Source: Streptomyces sp. MNU76
Lineage (GTDB): Bacteria; Actinomycetota; Actinomycetes; Streptomycetales; Streptomycetaceae
Reading direction: 5' to 3'
NCBI RefSeq assembly: GCF_020982545.1
Contig: NZ_JAJKLK010000003.1
Coordinates: 1,116,001-1,180,000 of the forward strand
Length of the DNA: 64,000 nucleotides
The notes beneath the pieces were generated by a model, which worked only from the letters and a program-made list of their open reading frames with translations, ran no database searches and was not told the DNA's origin. Position numbers and translations under genes: made by a program. Below are positions 1-8,898 of the stretch, piece by piece (position 1 is the stretch's first letter; every line of letters begins with the position of its first letter).

Positions 1-596
1 GCGAGATGGAGCGGATCGGTGGCGTACAGCAGCACCGGGCGGGTGATGCCGCCCAGCCACCACTGGTCCTGGTCCTCGATGTGCGAGGCGTCCGACCACT
101 TCACCACCGTGAGCCGCACGGTGGCCCTCGCGCCGGGGCGGACCAGCCCGGAGAGGTCGAACTCGGCGGCCAGATGGGAGTCCTTGGAGACACCGGCGGG
201 CCTTCCGTCCACCTGGACGAGCAGCACGCTCTCGGCGGCTCCGACGTGCAGCACGATCCGGCGGCCGGCCCACTCGGCAGGGATCTCGACCTCCCGCTCG
301 TACACGCCGGTCGGATTCTCGGGCGGGGAGTCCGGTGGGAACTGGGCCCACGGCATCCGGACGTTGGTGTACTGCGGCGGATCCTCCGCCACGTCCAGGG
401 CCCAGGAACCGGGGAGGTCGGCCCAGGACCAGGCGGGTCCCGGTTCCTGCTCGGGCGACGGCAGCAGCTGGAACCGCCACCGGCCGTCGAGCGACACGGC
501 TCCCGCACGCCGGTCCACGGCGTTCATGGGCAGCCGCCCCCAGGAGGTCACCTCGGGCGAGTTCCAGGGGCGCAGGGCGAAGAGTGCGTCGGTCAT
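1..596 (-). CDS. Glycoside hydrolase family 2 (LacZ-type), 5' part only
   Basis: Only the first 198 residues are in the window; the gene runs off the left edge. They read like the N-terminal sugar-binding jelly-roll domain of family 2 glycosidases: FALRPWNSPEVTSWGRLPM near the start, WRFQLLPSPEQ, LPGSWAL, then TGVYEREVEIPAEWAGRR and WWLGGITRPVLLY. The catalytic barrel and its two glutamates are not visible, so beta-galactosidase activity is a family inference only. The ATG overlaps the stop of the preceding gene in an ATGA arrangement. This places it at the end of the visible sugar-uptake operon (kinase, binding protein, two permeases, phosphodiesterase), where it probably hydrolyses the imported glycoside. 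Confidence 0.85.
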   Translation of the reverse strand, partial: MTDALFALRPWNSPEVTSWGRLPMNAVDRRAGAVSLDGRWRFQLLPSPEQEPGPAWSWADLPGSWALDVAEDPPQYTNVRMPWAQFPPDSPPENPTGVYEREVEIPAEWAGRRIVLHVGAAESVLLVQVDGRPAGVSKDSHLAAEFDLSGLVRPGARATVRLTVVKWSDASHIEDQDQWWLGGITRPVLLYATDPLHL

Positions 597-2001
597 GACC
601 GTTCCGGAGTCGGGGGTGGCGTGAGGGAGGGGAGGGGCTGCGGCCGGCGGGGCAGCACCCGGCCCGCCAGCCCCCAGTCGGGGTCGACACCGACGCCGAG
701 CCGGTCCAGCACGGTGGGCGCGATGTCGACGAGAGCGGGCGAGCCCAGCGGGTGCCGCCGGGGGTTCGGGGTGCGGGGCCGCCGTCCGCGCCGACCGTGC
801 GACCGGGACTGTACGTGCCGGTCACGCTGTGCGGGCTGTGCGTGCCGCCGATGTTGTGCGCGTCGGCTGTGCTGTGCGTGCTGTGCGTGGGGCTGGGTCT
901 GTGCGTGCCGCTCAGGCTGTGCGTGGTGGCCGTGCCGCCAGTGCTGTCCGCGCCGTCCGGGCCGTGCGTGCCGTCCGTGCTGTGCGCGCTGCCTGTGCTG
1001 TTCGCGTAGGGCGCGCCGTCTGGATCACCCGGGCCGCTCGGATCACCCGGGCCGCCCGGACCATCCTGGCCGGCCGGACCGTCCGTACCGGGCTTGCCGC
1101 TCGTCCTGCCCGCGCTGCCCGCATCGGCCGTCCCCGGCTCCACGGCCCTCGTCGGCTCAGCGGCAGCCCCCGGCCCGACCCCCGTTCCCAGTTCCGCGAG
1201 GACGACGAAGATCTCGCGTTCCGCGTGGGTGTCGCCTCCGTGGCCGCCGGTGTCCAGGTGTCCGTGGTCGGTGGTGACCAAGACCGTCCAGTGCTCGTCG
1301 GCGCGTGCGGGGTCGCGGTGTCGGGCGGCGATCGCGTCCAGCAGTCGCCCGAGGTGGGCGTCCTGGGCGAGAAGCGCCCGGTCGTACGCCGGGCCGAGCG
1401 GCCCCGTGGCGTGACCGGCCTCGTCGGTGGCGCCGAAGTACACGAACAGCGCGTCCGGGTCGCCCTCGGAGAGCCAGCGCACGGCGGTGTCGGCGACGAG
1501 CCGGTCCGCCTGCTCGTAACCGTCGGACTCCCCGTCGTACCGCGCGCGTTCGCCGACGCCGGGCCCCAGCGTGCCGCGGTCGATCAGCTCCGGCCAGGAC
1601 ACCGCGGCCGCCGTACGCAGACCGGGTCGCGCGGCGGCGGCCCGGCTGAGGAAGTCGGGGTGACGGACGTAGTCGGCGCCCGCGAAGTCGTTGCCGGTGA
1701 CCCCGTGCCGGTCGGGCCACACCCCGGTCAGCACGCTCGACCAGCCGGGACCGGAGTCGGTGTAGGCCATGCTGGTGGACGGCCCGCCCTCGGCCTGGCC
1801 GTCCACCTCGCCGTAGGGCAGCAGACCGCTGCCGTGGGCGCCGGTGACCATCAGGCCGTGCAGTACGGGCGCCGTGGCCGAGGAGCGGACGAGCCGGTCG
1901 TAGCGCACCCCGTCCATGCCCACCACCAGCACCTTGCCGCGCCCCGGCCGCACGGTCGTCGCGCTCCCGGTGTCCGTCACCGCGCCCCTCCGTCCCGACA
2001 T
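593..2001 (-). CDS. Type I phosphodiesterase / alkaline phosphatase-family protein, frame broken once
   Basis: The start reads MSGRRGAVTDTG, followed by KVLVVGMDGVRYDRL (metal-binding Asp), TDSGPGWSSVLTGVWPDRHG, GATDEAGHATG and TTDHGHLDTGGHGG. This is the metal-site set of the nucleotide pyrophosphatase/phosphodiesterase branch of the alkaline phosphatase superfamily. The C-terminus (HPLGSPALVDIAPTVLDRLG, then DPDWGLAGRVLPRR) is in another frame. Adding one C to the run antisense to 768-771 (or the nearby 760-764 run) joins the frames and restores a stop (TGA, 595-593) overlapping the next gene's ATG. Between the halves lies an unusual collagen-like and Ser/Thr/His/Gly-rich insert. The gene starts 27 nt after the permease. 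Substrate unknown; a role in trimming a phosphodiester from an imported sugar is a guess. Confidence 0.75.
772..1190 (-). repeat. Low-complexity coding insert: collagen-like Gly-X-Y then Ser/Thr/His repeats
   Basis: In the frame of the phosphodiesterase N-terminus this stretch encodes about 135 residues. First come Gly-X-Y triplets such as GPAGQDGPGGPGDPSGPGD. Then comes a Ser/Thr/His/Gly tract with recurring GTH, HST and AHS units. At DNA level it is a degenerate array of short CACGCACAGC-like units. The family fold has no such insert between the metal-site motif and the C-terminal LVDIAPTVL block, so it looks like a repeat expansion in a surface loop. The frame break sits at its downstream edge. 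Confidence 0.6.
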
Positions 2002-2028
2002 CGGCCCCACCTGCCCCTGCCCCGCGGT

Positions 2029-2922
2029 TCAACTGCCCTGGACCGCGCCCTCGGTGGCCCCCGCGATGAAGCCCCGCGCGAAGACGGCGAAGACGATCAC
2101 CAGCGGGAGGGACGCCATCAGCACACCGGCCATCACCATGCTGTAGTTGGTGTTGTGGCCGACGTTGAGCTGGGCCAGCTCAACCTGGAGCGTGACGTGC
2201 TCGGGGTTGGTGAGCACGATGAGCGGCCAGACGTAGTCGTTCCAGGCACCGACGAAGGCGTAGATGGCCAGGAAGGACATCGCGGGCCTGATCATCGGCA
2301 GGGCGACGTTCCAGTACTGCCGGAAGAACCCGGCGCCGTCGATCCGGGCCGCGTCCAGCAGTTCGTCGGGCACCCCGTTCTCGATGTACTGGCGCAGCCA
2401 GAAGATGCCGAAGGCGTTGGAGAGGGCGGGCCACACCAGTGCCTTGAGCATGCCGACCCAGCCGATCTCCGACATCAGGATGAACTGCGGCAGGACGGCG
2501 AGCTGGAGCGGCAGCATCATGAACACCAGGAGCGTGGCGAAGAGGATCCGGCGCCCGGGGAACTCGAACTTGGCGAAGGCGAAGGCCGCCAGGGAGTCGA
2601 CGAACAGCACCAGGACCGTGGTGACGGACGCGATGACGATCGTGTTGAGCATCGAGCCGAAGAAGTCGACCGTGTCGAGCACACCCCGGATGTTCTCCAG
2701 CAGATGCGAGCCGAAGGTCAGCTTCGGCGGGCTCTTGTAGATGTCCCGGGTGGTGTTGGTCGCCATCACGATCGTCCACAGGAACGGGAAGACCGAGATC
2801 ACGACGGCGAGGATCAGGAAGACGTGCGCGGACGGGCCCTTGGGGCGGCGCGGCCGCTTCGCGCCGGGGGCCGGCTCCTTGCCCGCGGCCGTCGCCGGCC
2901 GTGGCGTGACGGCTGTCGTCAT
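2029..2922 (-). CDS. Sugar ABC transporter permease (MalG type)
   Basis: The product is 297 residues. A cytoplasmic Pro/Lys/Arg-rich N-terminus precedes six hydrophobic segments beginning at VFLILAVVISVFPFLWTIVMA. It ends with the binding-protein-dependent transport motif region ELLDAARIDGAGFFRQYW...PLIRPA-like (here DELLDAARIDGAGFF and ALPMIRPAMSF), the EAA loop that docks on the ATPase. It lies second of two permeases and starts within the stop of the first (ATGA, 2922-2919). No ATPase gene is in this operon. Carbohydrate importers of this CUT1 class in Streptomyces usually share the remote MsiK ATPase, so energising by MsiK is inferred. Confidence 0.93.
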   Translation of the reverse strand: MTTAVTPRPATAAGKEPAPGAKRPRRPKGPSAHVFLILAVVISVFPFLWTIVMATNTTRDIYKSPPKLTFGSHLLENIRGVLDTVDFFGSMLNTIVIASVTTVLVLFVDSLAAFAFAKFEFPGRRILFATLLVFMMLPLQLAVLPQFILMSEIGWVGMLKALVWPALSNAFGIFWLRQYIENGVPDELLDAARIDGAGFFRQYWNVALPMIRPAMSFLAIYAFVGAWNDYVWPLIVLTNPEHVTLQVELAQLNVGHNTNYSMVMAGVLMASLPLVIVFAVFARGFIAGATEGAVQGS

Positions 2923-3926
2923 GGCTTCCTCCCTCGTTGCACGATGCGCCAGTTGATGACGACGAGCACGATGATCAGTACGAAGAAGGCCCACACGATG
3001 GCCGCGCCGTAGCCGTAGTCGTTGTCGAGGAAGGCCGATTGGTAGAAGTAGAGCAGTGTGGTCAGACCCGCCTGGCCCGGACCGCCGAGGTTCTGGTTGG
3101 CGGCGTTGCTGGCGAAGAGGACCTGGGGTTCGCTGAAGCTCTGCAGACCGTTGATGGTCGAGATGACGACGGTGAACAGGATGATCGGCCGCATGATCGG
3201 GATGGTGATCTGGAAGAACGTGCGGATCGGTCCGGCGCCGTCCATCCTGGCCGCCTCGTAGACCGACTGCGGGATGGCCTGGAGGCCGGCCAGGTAGATG
3301 ATCATGTTGTAGCCGGTCCACATCCAGGTCATCAGCAGCGCGATGACCACCTTGATCAGCCACGGGTTGCTCAGCCACGGCACGGGGGAGATGCCGACCG
3401 TGCCGAGGATCGCGTTGACCAGGCCGAAGTCGTTGCTGAACACCGCGCCGAAGAAGATCGCCACGGCGACGATCGACGTCACGTTCGGCACGTAGAGGGC
3501 GATGCGGTAGAAGCCCTTGAAGCGGCGCACCGAATGCAGCAGCGTCGCCAGCACCAGCGCGCCGAAGAGCGTGGGGACGGTCGACAGGACCCAGATGATC
3601 AGGGTGTTGCGGATGGACAGCCAGAAGACCGGGTCGCTCCACAGGAACTCGAACTGCTGGAGGCCCACGAACTCCTTGGTGCCCAGGCCGTCGTAGCGCT
3701 GGAAGGACAGGTACAGCGAGTAGAAGACGGGGACGAACGAGAAGACCAGGAAGATCAGATAGAAGGGCGAGATCGCCAGGTACTGCCGCCAGTAGGACAG
3801 CACCCCACGACGAGTGGGCCGCGCGACGCCCGCGGGCGGGGTGCGCCGCGGGCGGAAGCGGGCCGGGCCCGGCCCGCCACGGTGCTCGGGCACCGTGGCG
3901 GGGCCGGTCACCGGAGGTGACGACAC
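2919..3926 (-). CDS. Sugar ABC transporter permease (MalF type)
   Basis: This 335-residue inner-membrane protein has an Arg/Pro-rich cytoplasmic start and hydrophobic segments from YLAISPFYLIFLVFSFVPVF onwards. The EAA-loop region reads SVYEAARMDGAGPIRTFF followed by ITIPIMRPII, typical of CUT1 sugar permeases. It begins with GTG one nucleotide after the binding-protein stop and overlaps the next permease by four bases. Translational coupling is therefore likely. With its partner it forms the transmembrane channel for the sugar delivered by the lipoprotein encoded just upstream. Confidence 0.93.
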   Translation of the reverse strand: MSSPPVTGPATVPEHRGGPGPARFRPRRTPPAGVARPTRRGVLSYWRQYLAISPFYLIFLVFSFVPVFYSLYLSFQRYDGLGTKEFVGLQQFEFLWSDPVFWLSIRNTLIIWVLSTVPTLFGALVLATLLHSVRRFKGFYRIALYVPNVTSIVAVAIFFGAVFSNDFGLVNAILGTVGISPVPWLSNPWLIKVVIALLMTWMWTGYNMIIYLAGLQAIPQSVYEAARMDGAGPIRTFFQITIPIMRPIILFTVVISTINGLQSFSEPQVLFASNAANQNLGGPGQAGLTTLLYFYQSAFLDNDYGYGAAIVWAFFVLIIVLVVINWRIVQRGRKP

Positions 3927-3927
3927 C

Positions 3928-5208
3928 TCACTTCACCCCCTGTCGCCTGGCGATCTGCTTGGCCTGGGAGACCGCGTCGTTCCAGGCGTCGTCGGGCTTC
4001 TTGCCCTTGGCCTCGATGCTGGTCAGCTCGGCCATGAAGGGGGCCATCACGGCGGAGTCGGCGGGCGCCTCGTAGCTGACGGGGATGGCCTCGGCGGCCG
4101 GGCCGAAGACCTCGATGATCTTCTGGCCGCCGAAGAAGGCGTCGGGGCCGGTCATCGCCGGCATCGCGTACGTCTCCGGGGAGGCGGGGAAGATGGTGGC
4201 GTCGGCGAAGCTCTTGGCGTTGTTCTCCGGGCTGAGGATCCAGCTGATGATCTTGAACGCCTCTTCGGGGTTCCGGCACTGCTTGGGCAGGGTCAGATAG
4301 GAGCCGCCCTGGTTGGCCGGTCCGCCCGGGGTCGCCGTGACCCGCCACTTGCCCTTGGTCCCGGGGGCCGCCGACTGGATGTCCAGTGCGTGCCACGCGG
4401 CGCCGACCTCGGTGGTCAGGCTCTTGCCGACGGCCGCGTTCCAGCTCTGGTCGTTGATCTTGGCGTCGAGGCCGAGCGTGTAGGCGCGTATCGCGTGGTC
4501 CCACGCGGCGCGGATGTGGTCCTGGTCGCCGATGAAGTGGTTGTCCTGGTCGATGAACCGCTTGGTGCCCTGGCCGACCGCGATGCTGAAGACCGAGCCC
4601 ATGTTGTTGATGAGGAAGGTCCCGGGCAGCGCCTTCTTCAGCTCCGTGCCGAGCGCGAAGTAGTCGTCCCAGGTCTTGGCCTCGGCGGCGACCTTCGCCG
4701 GGTCGCTGGGCAGTCCGGCCTTCTCGAACTGGTCGGCGCGGTAGAAGAGCGCGGTGGGGCCGATGTCGATCGGGAAACCGATCTGCTTGCCGTCCTCGGT
4801 CTGGGCGAGCTTGGTCTTCCACTCCAGGTACTGGGAGGAGATCTTCTTGAAGCCCAGGTCGTTCAGGTCGAGGAAGCGGTCGGCGTTGGGCAGGAAGGAG
4901 GCGATGTCCTCGCCCTTGATGCCGGTGATGTCCGGGACGGAGGAGCCGCCCGCCGCGAGCGTGGTGGTGAGCTTCTGCTTGAAGTCGCCGCCGATGGAGG
5001 AACTGGTCAGCTTGATCTGGCTCTTGAAGTGCGTCTTGGCCTCGGCGACCACCTTGTCGCTGAGGGCGCCGCCCCAGTACCACAGGGTGAGGTTCTTGCC
5101 GTCCTTGGTGCCGCCGGATTCCGAGCCGCCGCCACAGGCGACGGTCAGTCCGGAGGCCGCCGCGGTGAACACGGCAGCCTGGAGGAAGCCTCTACGAGAA
5201 AGGTCCAC
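3928..5208 (-). CDS. Extracellular sugar-binding lipoprotein of CUT1 ABC importer
   Basis: The 426-residue product starts MDLSRRGFLQAAVFTAAA, a Tat-type twin-arginine signal, and runs into a lipobox ending SGLTVAC, with the Cys as lipid anchor and a Gly/Ser linker. The mature part fits extracellular solute-binding family 1: LTLWYWGGALSD at the start, DITGIKGEDIASFLPNADRF, and IISWILSPENNAKSFAD near the end. It captures the sugar outside the membrane for the two permeases that follow. The ligand cannot be read from sequence; the neighbouring kinase and GH2/GH4/GH38 enzymes suggest a plant or fungal glycan fragment. Confidence 0.93.
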   Translation of the reverse strand: MDLSRRGFLQAAVFTAAASGLTVACGGGSESGGTKDGKNLTLWYWGGALSDKVVAEAKTHFKSQIKLTSSSIGGDFKQKLTTTLAAGGSSVPDITGIKGEDIASFLPNADRFLDLNDLGFKKISSQYLEWKTKLAQTEDGKQIGFPIDIGPTALFYRADQFEKAGLPSDPAKVAAEAKTWDDYFALGTELKKALPGTFLINNMGSVFSIAVGQGTKRFIDQDNHFIGDQDHIRAAWDHAIRAYTLGLDAKINDQSWNAAVGKSLTTEVGAAWHALDIQSAAPGTKGKWRVTATPGGPANQGGSYLTLPKQCRNPEEAFKIISWILSPENNAKSFADATIFPASPETYAMPAMTGPDAFFGGQKIIEVFGPAAEAIPVSYEAPADSAVMAPFMAELTSIEAKGKKPDDAWNDAVSQAKQIARRQGVK

Positions 5209-5241
5209 GGGTTACTCCTGTTTGTTCCTGTTCGTGGTACT

Positions 5242-6282
5242 TCAGGGCTTTGGTGCGTGGGGTCTTGGGGGCCGAGCGGGCGGGGTGACCGGGGCGAAGT
5301 GCACCGGTGGGCCGACGTCGGCCGGGATGCGGTCCGCGAGGAAGCCGTAGGCCTTCTTCAGACCGGGATCGGTCAGCGAGCGCCACCAGCGCTCGACGCC
5401 GTACCAGCCGGGCGCGGCGAGACCTCCGCCGTGGTGGCCGACGGAGAGTCCGGCGGACAGGACGGCGAACCGCAGCCGTTCCGTCAGGGGCCAGCCGGCG
5501 AGGGAGGCGGCGACGAAGCTCGCGCCGAAGACGTCGCCGGCGCCCGTCGCGTCGAGCACGTCGACGTCCAGGGCCGGGACCTCCGCGTACTCCCCGGTCG
5601 TCTGGTCCACCGCGACCGCCCCCTCGCCGCCGCGGGTGACCACCGCCACCGGGACCAGCTCGCTCAGGGTGCCGAGCGCGGCGGCCGCGCTGTCGGTGCG
5701 GGTGTAGGCCATCGCCTCGGTCTCGTTGGGGAGGAAGGCGTGGCACAGGGCGAGTTGGTCGAGCAGGGCGCGCGACCACCGCTGGGTGGGGTCCCAGCCG
5801 ACGTCCGCGTAGATGAGCGTGCCGTTCGCGGCGGCCTTGGCGAGCCACTCGCGCGGCTCGGCCTCGATGTGCACGAGCGCGGTGCGCGACTCGGGCGGGT
5901 CGCCCATCAGGACGTCCTGCGAGTACGGCGGTTCCTGGCCGTGGGTGACCAGGGCCCGGTCGTGACCGTGGGCGAGGGAGACGGTGACGGGGGTGTGCCA
6001 GCCGTCAGCGGTGCGCGAGAGGGAGAGGTCGACGTTCTCCTGGCCGGCGAGGACGTCACGGCAGTAAGCGCCGTAGTAGTCGTCGCCGAAGACCGTGGCC
6101 AGCGAGGTCCGCAGGCCGAAACGGGCGGTGGCCACCGCCAGGTTGGCGATGCCGCCAGGACCGCAGCCCATGCCGTCGGTCCAGATCTCCTCGCCGGGGG
6201 TGGGCGGCTTTCCCAGCCCCGTGAGAACGAGGTCGTAGAAGAGCAGCCCGGTCAGCAGCACATCGGGCCGGTCGTCGTCCAC
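5242..6282 (-). CDS. PfkB-family carbohydrate kinase
   Basis: The family hallmarks are both present: the N-terminal GPGGIANLAVATARFG (substrate Gly-Gly motif) and the C-terminal DATGAGDVFGASFVA with the catalytic Asp and anion hole. I chose GTG at 6282 (346 residues) because GAGAGG lies at suitable spacing. The in-frame ATG at 6324 would fall inside the operator palindrome and has no ribosome site. The enzyme phosphorylates a sugar or nucleoside with ATP; the substrate is unknown. It is first in the minus-strand operon, 33 nt before the binding-protein gene, so it probably acts on the imported sugar or its hydrolysis product. Confidence 0.88.
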   Translation of the reverse strand: MDDDRPDVLLTGLLFYDLVLTGLGKPPTPGEEIWTDGMGCGPGGIANLAVATARFGLRTSLATVFGDDYYGAYCRDVLAGQENVDLSLSRTADGWHTPVTVSLAHGHDRALVTHGQEPPYSQDVLMGDPPESRTALVHIEAEPREWLAKAAANGTLIYADVGWDPTQRWSRALLDQLALCHAFLPNETEAMAYTRTDSAAAALGTLSELVPVAVVTRGGEGAVAVDQTTGEYAEVPALDVDVLDATGAGDVFGASFVAASLAGWPLTERLRFAVLSAGLSVGHHGGGLAAPGWYGVERWWRSLTDPGLKKAYGFLADRIPADVGPPVHFAPVTPPARPPRPHAPKP

Positions 6283-6300
6283 GCGTGCACCCTCTCGTCG

Positions 6301-6330
6301 AGACTTTTGAGGATCACTCTTCAAAAGTCT
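6301..6330. promoter_or_regulatory. Perfect inverted repeat, probable DeoR operator
   Basis: AGACTTTTGA (6301-6310) and its exact complement TCAAAAGTCT (6321-6330) are separated by 10 nt. The AT-rich arms stand out in a high-GC background. They lie 19 nt upstream of the kinase start and between it and the divergent DeoR-type regulator, so the site probably controls one or both promoters. Confidence 0.7.
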
Positions 6331-6411
6331 TCAATTTCGGTGCACAGATCGTGCGCGCCTCCGAGAGGTTTGGCAAGAGTCGAGCAGAAGTGAGCATGGA
6401 TTTGCTTGCGA

Positions 6412-7182
6412 ATGACGAGTACTGTTCAGCGCGTGCTGGCAGAGAGACGACACCAACTCATCCTGCGGGCCCTGCGATCTGGCGGGCCGGCGGCGGTCAC
6501 CGACCTGTCCGAACAGCTCGGTGTGAGCCCCGCCACCATCCGGCGTGACCTCGTCCGGCTGGAGGAGGAGGGGCTGCTCACCCGGGTGCACGGCGGCGCG
6601 GTCGTGGACGAGGGCGACCAGCCCTTCGCCGAGGTCGCCGAGGTGCGGGTGGCCGAGAAGGACGCGATAGCGGCGAAGGCCGCGTCGATGGTCCACGACG
6701 GCCAGTCCGTGCTCCTGGACATCGGGACCACCGCCTACCGCCTGGCCCGGCAGTTGCACGGCCGCCGCCTCACCGTGATCACCAGCAACCTGGTGGTCTA
6801 CGAGGAGCTGGCCGACGACGAGGGCATCGAACTGGTGCTGCTCGGCGGCATGGTCCGCCGCGAGTACCGTTCCCTCGTCGGTTTCCTCACCGAGGACAAC
6901 CTCCGTCAACTCCACGCCGACTGGCTCTTCCTCGGTACGAGTGGAGTTCGCCCCGGCGGACAGGTGATGGACACGACCGTCGTCGAGGTCCCCGTCAAAC
7001 GCGCGATGATCAGGGCGAGCGACAGGGTCGTCCTGCTCGCCGACTCCGCGAAGTTCCCCGGGACGGGCATGGCGAAGGTCTGCGGCCCCAGGGAACTCGA
7101 CGTGGTCGTCACCAACGGGCCGGTGGAGCAGGCCACCCGCGCGTCGTTGGAGGATGCGGGTGTCGAAGTGGTCACACCGTGA
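6412..7182 (+). CDS. DeoR/GlpR-family transcriptional regulator
   Basis: The 256-residue product has an N-terminal winged helix (ERRHQLILRALRSGG, then VTDLSEQLGVSPATIRRDL and the wing GLLTRVHGGAVV). A sugar-phosphate sensor domain follows (LDIGTTAYRLARQL, VITSNLVVYEEL, LLGGMVRREYRSLVG, ADSAKFPGTGMAKVC). The family typically represses and is released by a phosphorylated sugar, which the divergent kinase could provide. ATG 6412 is chosen; TTG 6406 and GTG 6430 are alternatives, none with a strong ribosome site. It sits opposite the sugar operon across the 6301-6330 palindrome and is its likely local repressor. Confidence 0.9.
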   Translation: MTSTVQRVLAERRHQLILRALRSGGPAAVTDLSEQLGVSPATIRRDLVRLEEEGLLTRVHGGAVVDEGDQPFAEVAEVRVAEKDAIAAKAASMVHDGQSVLLDIGTTAYRLARQLHGRRLTVITSNLVVYEELADDEGIELVLLGGMVRREYRSLVGFLTEDNLRQLHADWLFLGTSGVRPGGQVMDTTVVEVPVKRAMIRASDRVVLLADSAKFPGTGMAKVCGPRELDVVVTNGPVEQATRASLEDAGVEVVTP

Positions 7183-7546
7183 CCGCCCTCCCGCGCGGCG
7201 CGGTTGACACGTGTCGGACGCCTCCGCGCACGGTGGCGGAACGGCCCGGACGGACGGTCCGGACGGACGGCCCGAACGAACGGCCCGGGCGAACGGTCCG
7301 GCCGAACGGTTCGGACCGAGCCGGCAAGAGGGGGCGTGTCGTCGGGTACGGGTGGGAGGGGCGTCCCGCGCGGTTCCCCGCCCCTGAGGGACACGGTCCC
7401 CGCGGGCCGAGGGAGCCGGGGCGCGGCCCCGCTTCTTCGGGGTGCGGGGAATCGCGTGGGACGCCCCCACCGAACCCGCCCACGGGGGTCGAGGGGGCAG
7501 GCCGGACGGCCCGCACGAACGCACGATCGGCAAAGGTGGTAGTTGA
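7183..7546. repeat. Non-coding interval with repeats: CGGACGG/CGAACGG tract and long imperfect hairpin
   Basis: No credible gene is seen in these 364 bases. A perfect 10-bp palindrome GACACGTGTC lies at 7206-7215. From about 7240 to 7320 runs an array of CGGACGG, CGAACGG and related heptamers with many short inverted matches. A long imperfect hairpin pairs 7352-7381 with 7444-7470, its arms containing GGCGTCCC and TTCCCCGC. That arm matches the G/C-rich intergenic palindromes found elsewhere in this window (12066, 44309). The GH4 gene starts at 7547 behind AAAGGTGG. Confidence 0.6.
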
Positions 7547-8887
7547 GTGAAGCTGACGATTCTGGGCGGCGGAGGATTCCGGGTGCCCCTCGTGTACGGG
7601 GCGCTCCTCGGGGACCGCGCCGAGGGCCGGGTCACCCGTGTCGTCCTGCACGACCTGGACGCCGAGCGGCTCTCCGCCGTCACCCGCGTCCTCGCCGAGC
7701 AGGCCGCGGATGTCCCCGACGCCCCCGAGGTGAGCGCCACCACCGACCTCGACGAGGCCCTGCGCGGCGCCGACTTCATCTTCTCCGCGATCCGGGTCGG
7801 CGGCCTGGAGGGCCGCGCGAACGACGAGCGCGTGGCCCTGGCCGAAGGGGTCCTCGGTCAGGAGACCGTCGGCGCGGGTGGCATCGCCTACGGCCTGCGC
7901 ACCGTCCCGGTCGCCGTGGACATCGCCCGGCGCGTGGCCCGGCTCGCCCCGGACGCCTGGCTCATCAACTTCACCAACCCGGCGGGCCTGGTCACCGAGG
8001 CCATGTCCCGCCACCTCGGCGACCGCGTCATCGGCATCTGCGACTCACCCGTCGGCCTCGGCCGCCGGATCGCCCGCGTCCTCGGGGTGACGAACCCCAA
8101 GGAGGCCTGGATCGACTACGTCGGCCTCAACCACCTCGGCTGGGTCCGGGGCCTGCACGTCGTCGGCCGCGACGAGCTGCCCCGCCTCCTCGCCGACCGC
8201 GACCTGCTCGGCTCCTTCGAGGAGGGCAAGCTCTTCGGCGTCGACTGGCTCCAGTCCCTCGGCGCGATCCCCAACGAGTACCTGCACTACTACTACTTCA
8301 ACCGTGAGGCCGTCCGCGCCTACCAGGCCGTCGAGAAGACCCGCGGCGCCTTCCTGAAGGAACAACAGGCCCATTTCTACGAGGAGATGCGCCGCCCCGA
8401 CGCCCACGCCCTCAAGGCCTGGGACCGCACCCGCGCCGAGCGCGAGGCCACCTACATGGCGGAGAACCGGGAGACGGCCGGCGCCGGCGAACGCGACGCC
8501 GACGACCTCTCCGGCGGCTACGAGAAGGTCGCCCTCGCCCTGATGCGGGCCATCGCCCGCGACGAGCGCACCACCCTCATCCTCAACGTCCGCAACAAGG
8601 GCACCCTCACCACCCTCGACACCGAGGCCGTCATCGAGGTGCCCTGCCTGGTCGACGCCAACGGCGCCCACCCCGTCTCCGTCGCCCCCCTGCCCGACCA
8701 CGCCACCGGGCTGGTCTGCGCGGTCAAGGCCGTCGAGCGCGAGGTCCTGGCGGCGGCCGAGGCGGCTTCCCGCGCGACGGCGGTGAAGGCCTTCGCCCTG
8801 CACCCCCTGGTGGACTCGGTCAACGTCGCCCGCCGTCTGGTCGAGGGCTACACGGCCGTGCACCCTGGCCTCGGGTACCTGAAGTAG
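7547..8887 (+). CDS. Glycoside hydrolase family 4 (6-phospho-beta-glucosidase type)
   Basis: The 446-residue cytoplasmic enzyme has the family 4 plan. An NAD-binding start reads LTILGGGGFRVPLVYGAL, followed by FIFSAIRVGGLEGRANDE, INFTNPAGLVTEA, and the metal ligands Cys in GICDSP and His in GLNHLGW. Family 4 enzymes use NAD+ and Mn2+ in a redox-elimination mechanism on glycosides or 6-phosphoglycosides. The phospho-specific pocket cannot be judged from sequence alone. GTG start with AAAGGTGG upstream. It is followed by the GH38 gene and sits beside the sugar importer and kinase, consistent with intracellular breakdown of the same imported glycan. Confidence 0.9.
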   Translation: MKLTILGGGGFRVPLVYGALLGDRAEGRVTRVVLHDLDAERLSAVTRVLAEQAADVPDAPEVSATTDLDEALRGADFIFSAIRVGGLEGRANDERVALAEGVLGQETVGAGGIAYGLRTVPVAVDIARRVARLAPDAWLINFTNPAGLVTEAMSRHLGDRVIGICDSPVGLGRRIARVLGVTNPKEAWIDYVGLNHLGWVRGLHVVGRDELPRLLADRDLLGSFEEGKLFGVDWLQSLGAIPNEYLHYYYFNREAVRAYQAVEKTRGAFLKEQQAHFYEEMRRPDAHALKAWDRTRAEREATYMAENRETAGAGERDADDLSGGYEKVALALMRAIARDERTTLILNVRNKGTLTTLDTEAVIEVPCLVDANGAHPVSVAPLPDHATGLVCAVKAVEREVLAAAEAASRATAVKAFALHPLVDSVNVARRLVEGYTAVHPGLGYLK

Positions 8888-8898
8888 GCTCCCCCTCA

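Noticed and set aside
829..3012. Long plus-strand open frame of 727 codons
   Set aside because: It is the antisense shadow of the phosphodiesterase and permease genes. Its sequence is Arg/Gly/Val/Asp-rich without domains, as expected in very high-GC DNA.
3814..6393. Plus-strand 859-codon frame
   Set aside because: Antisense to the sugar-binding protein and kinase, which have clear motifs and ribosome sites; this frame has none.
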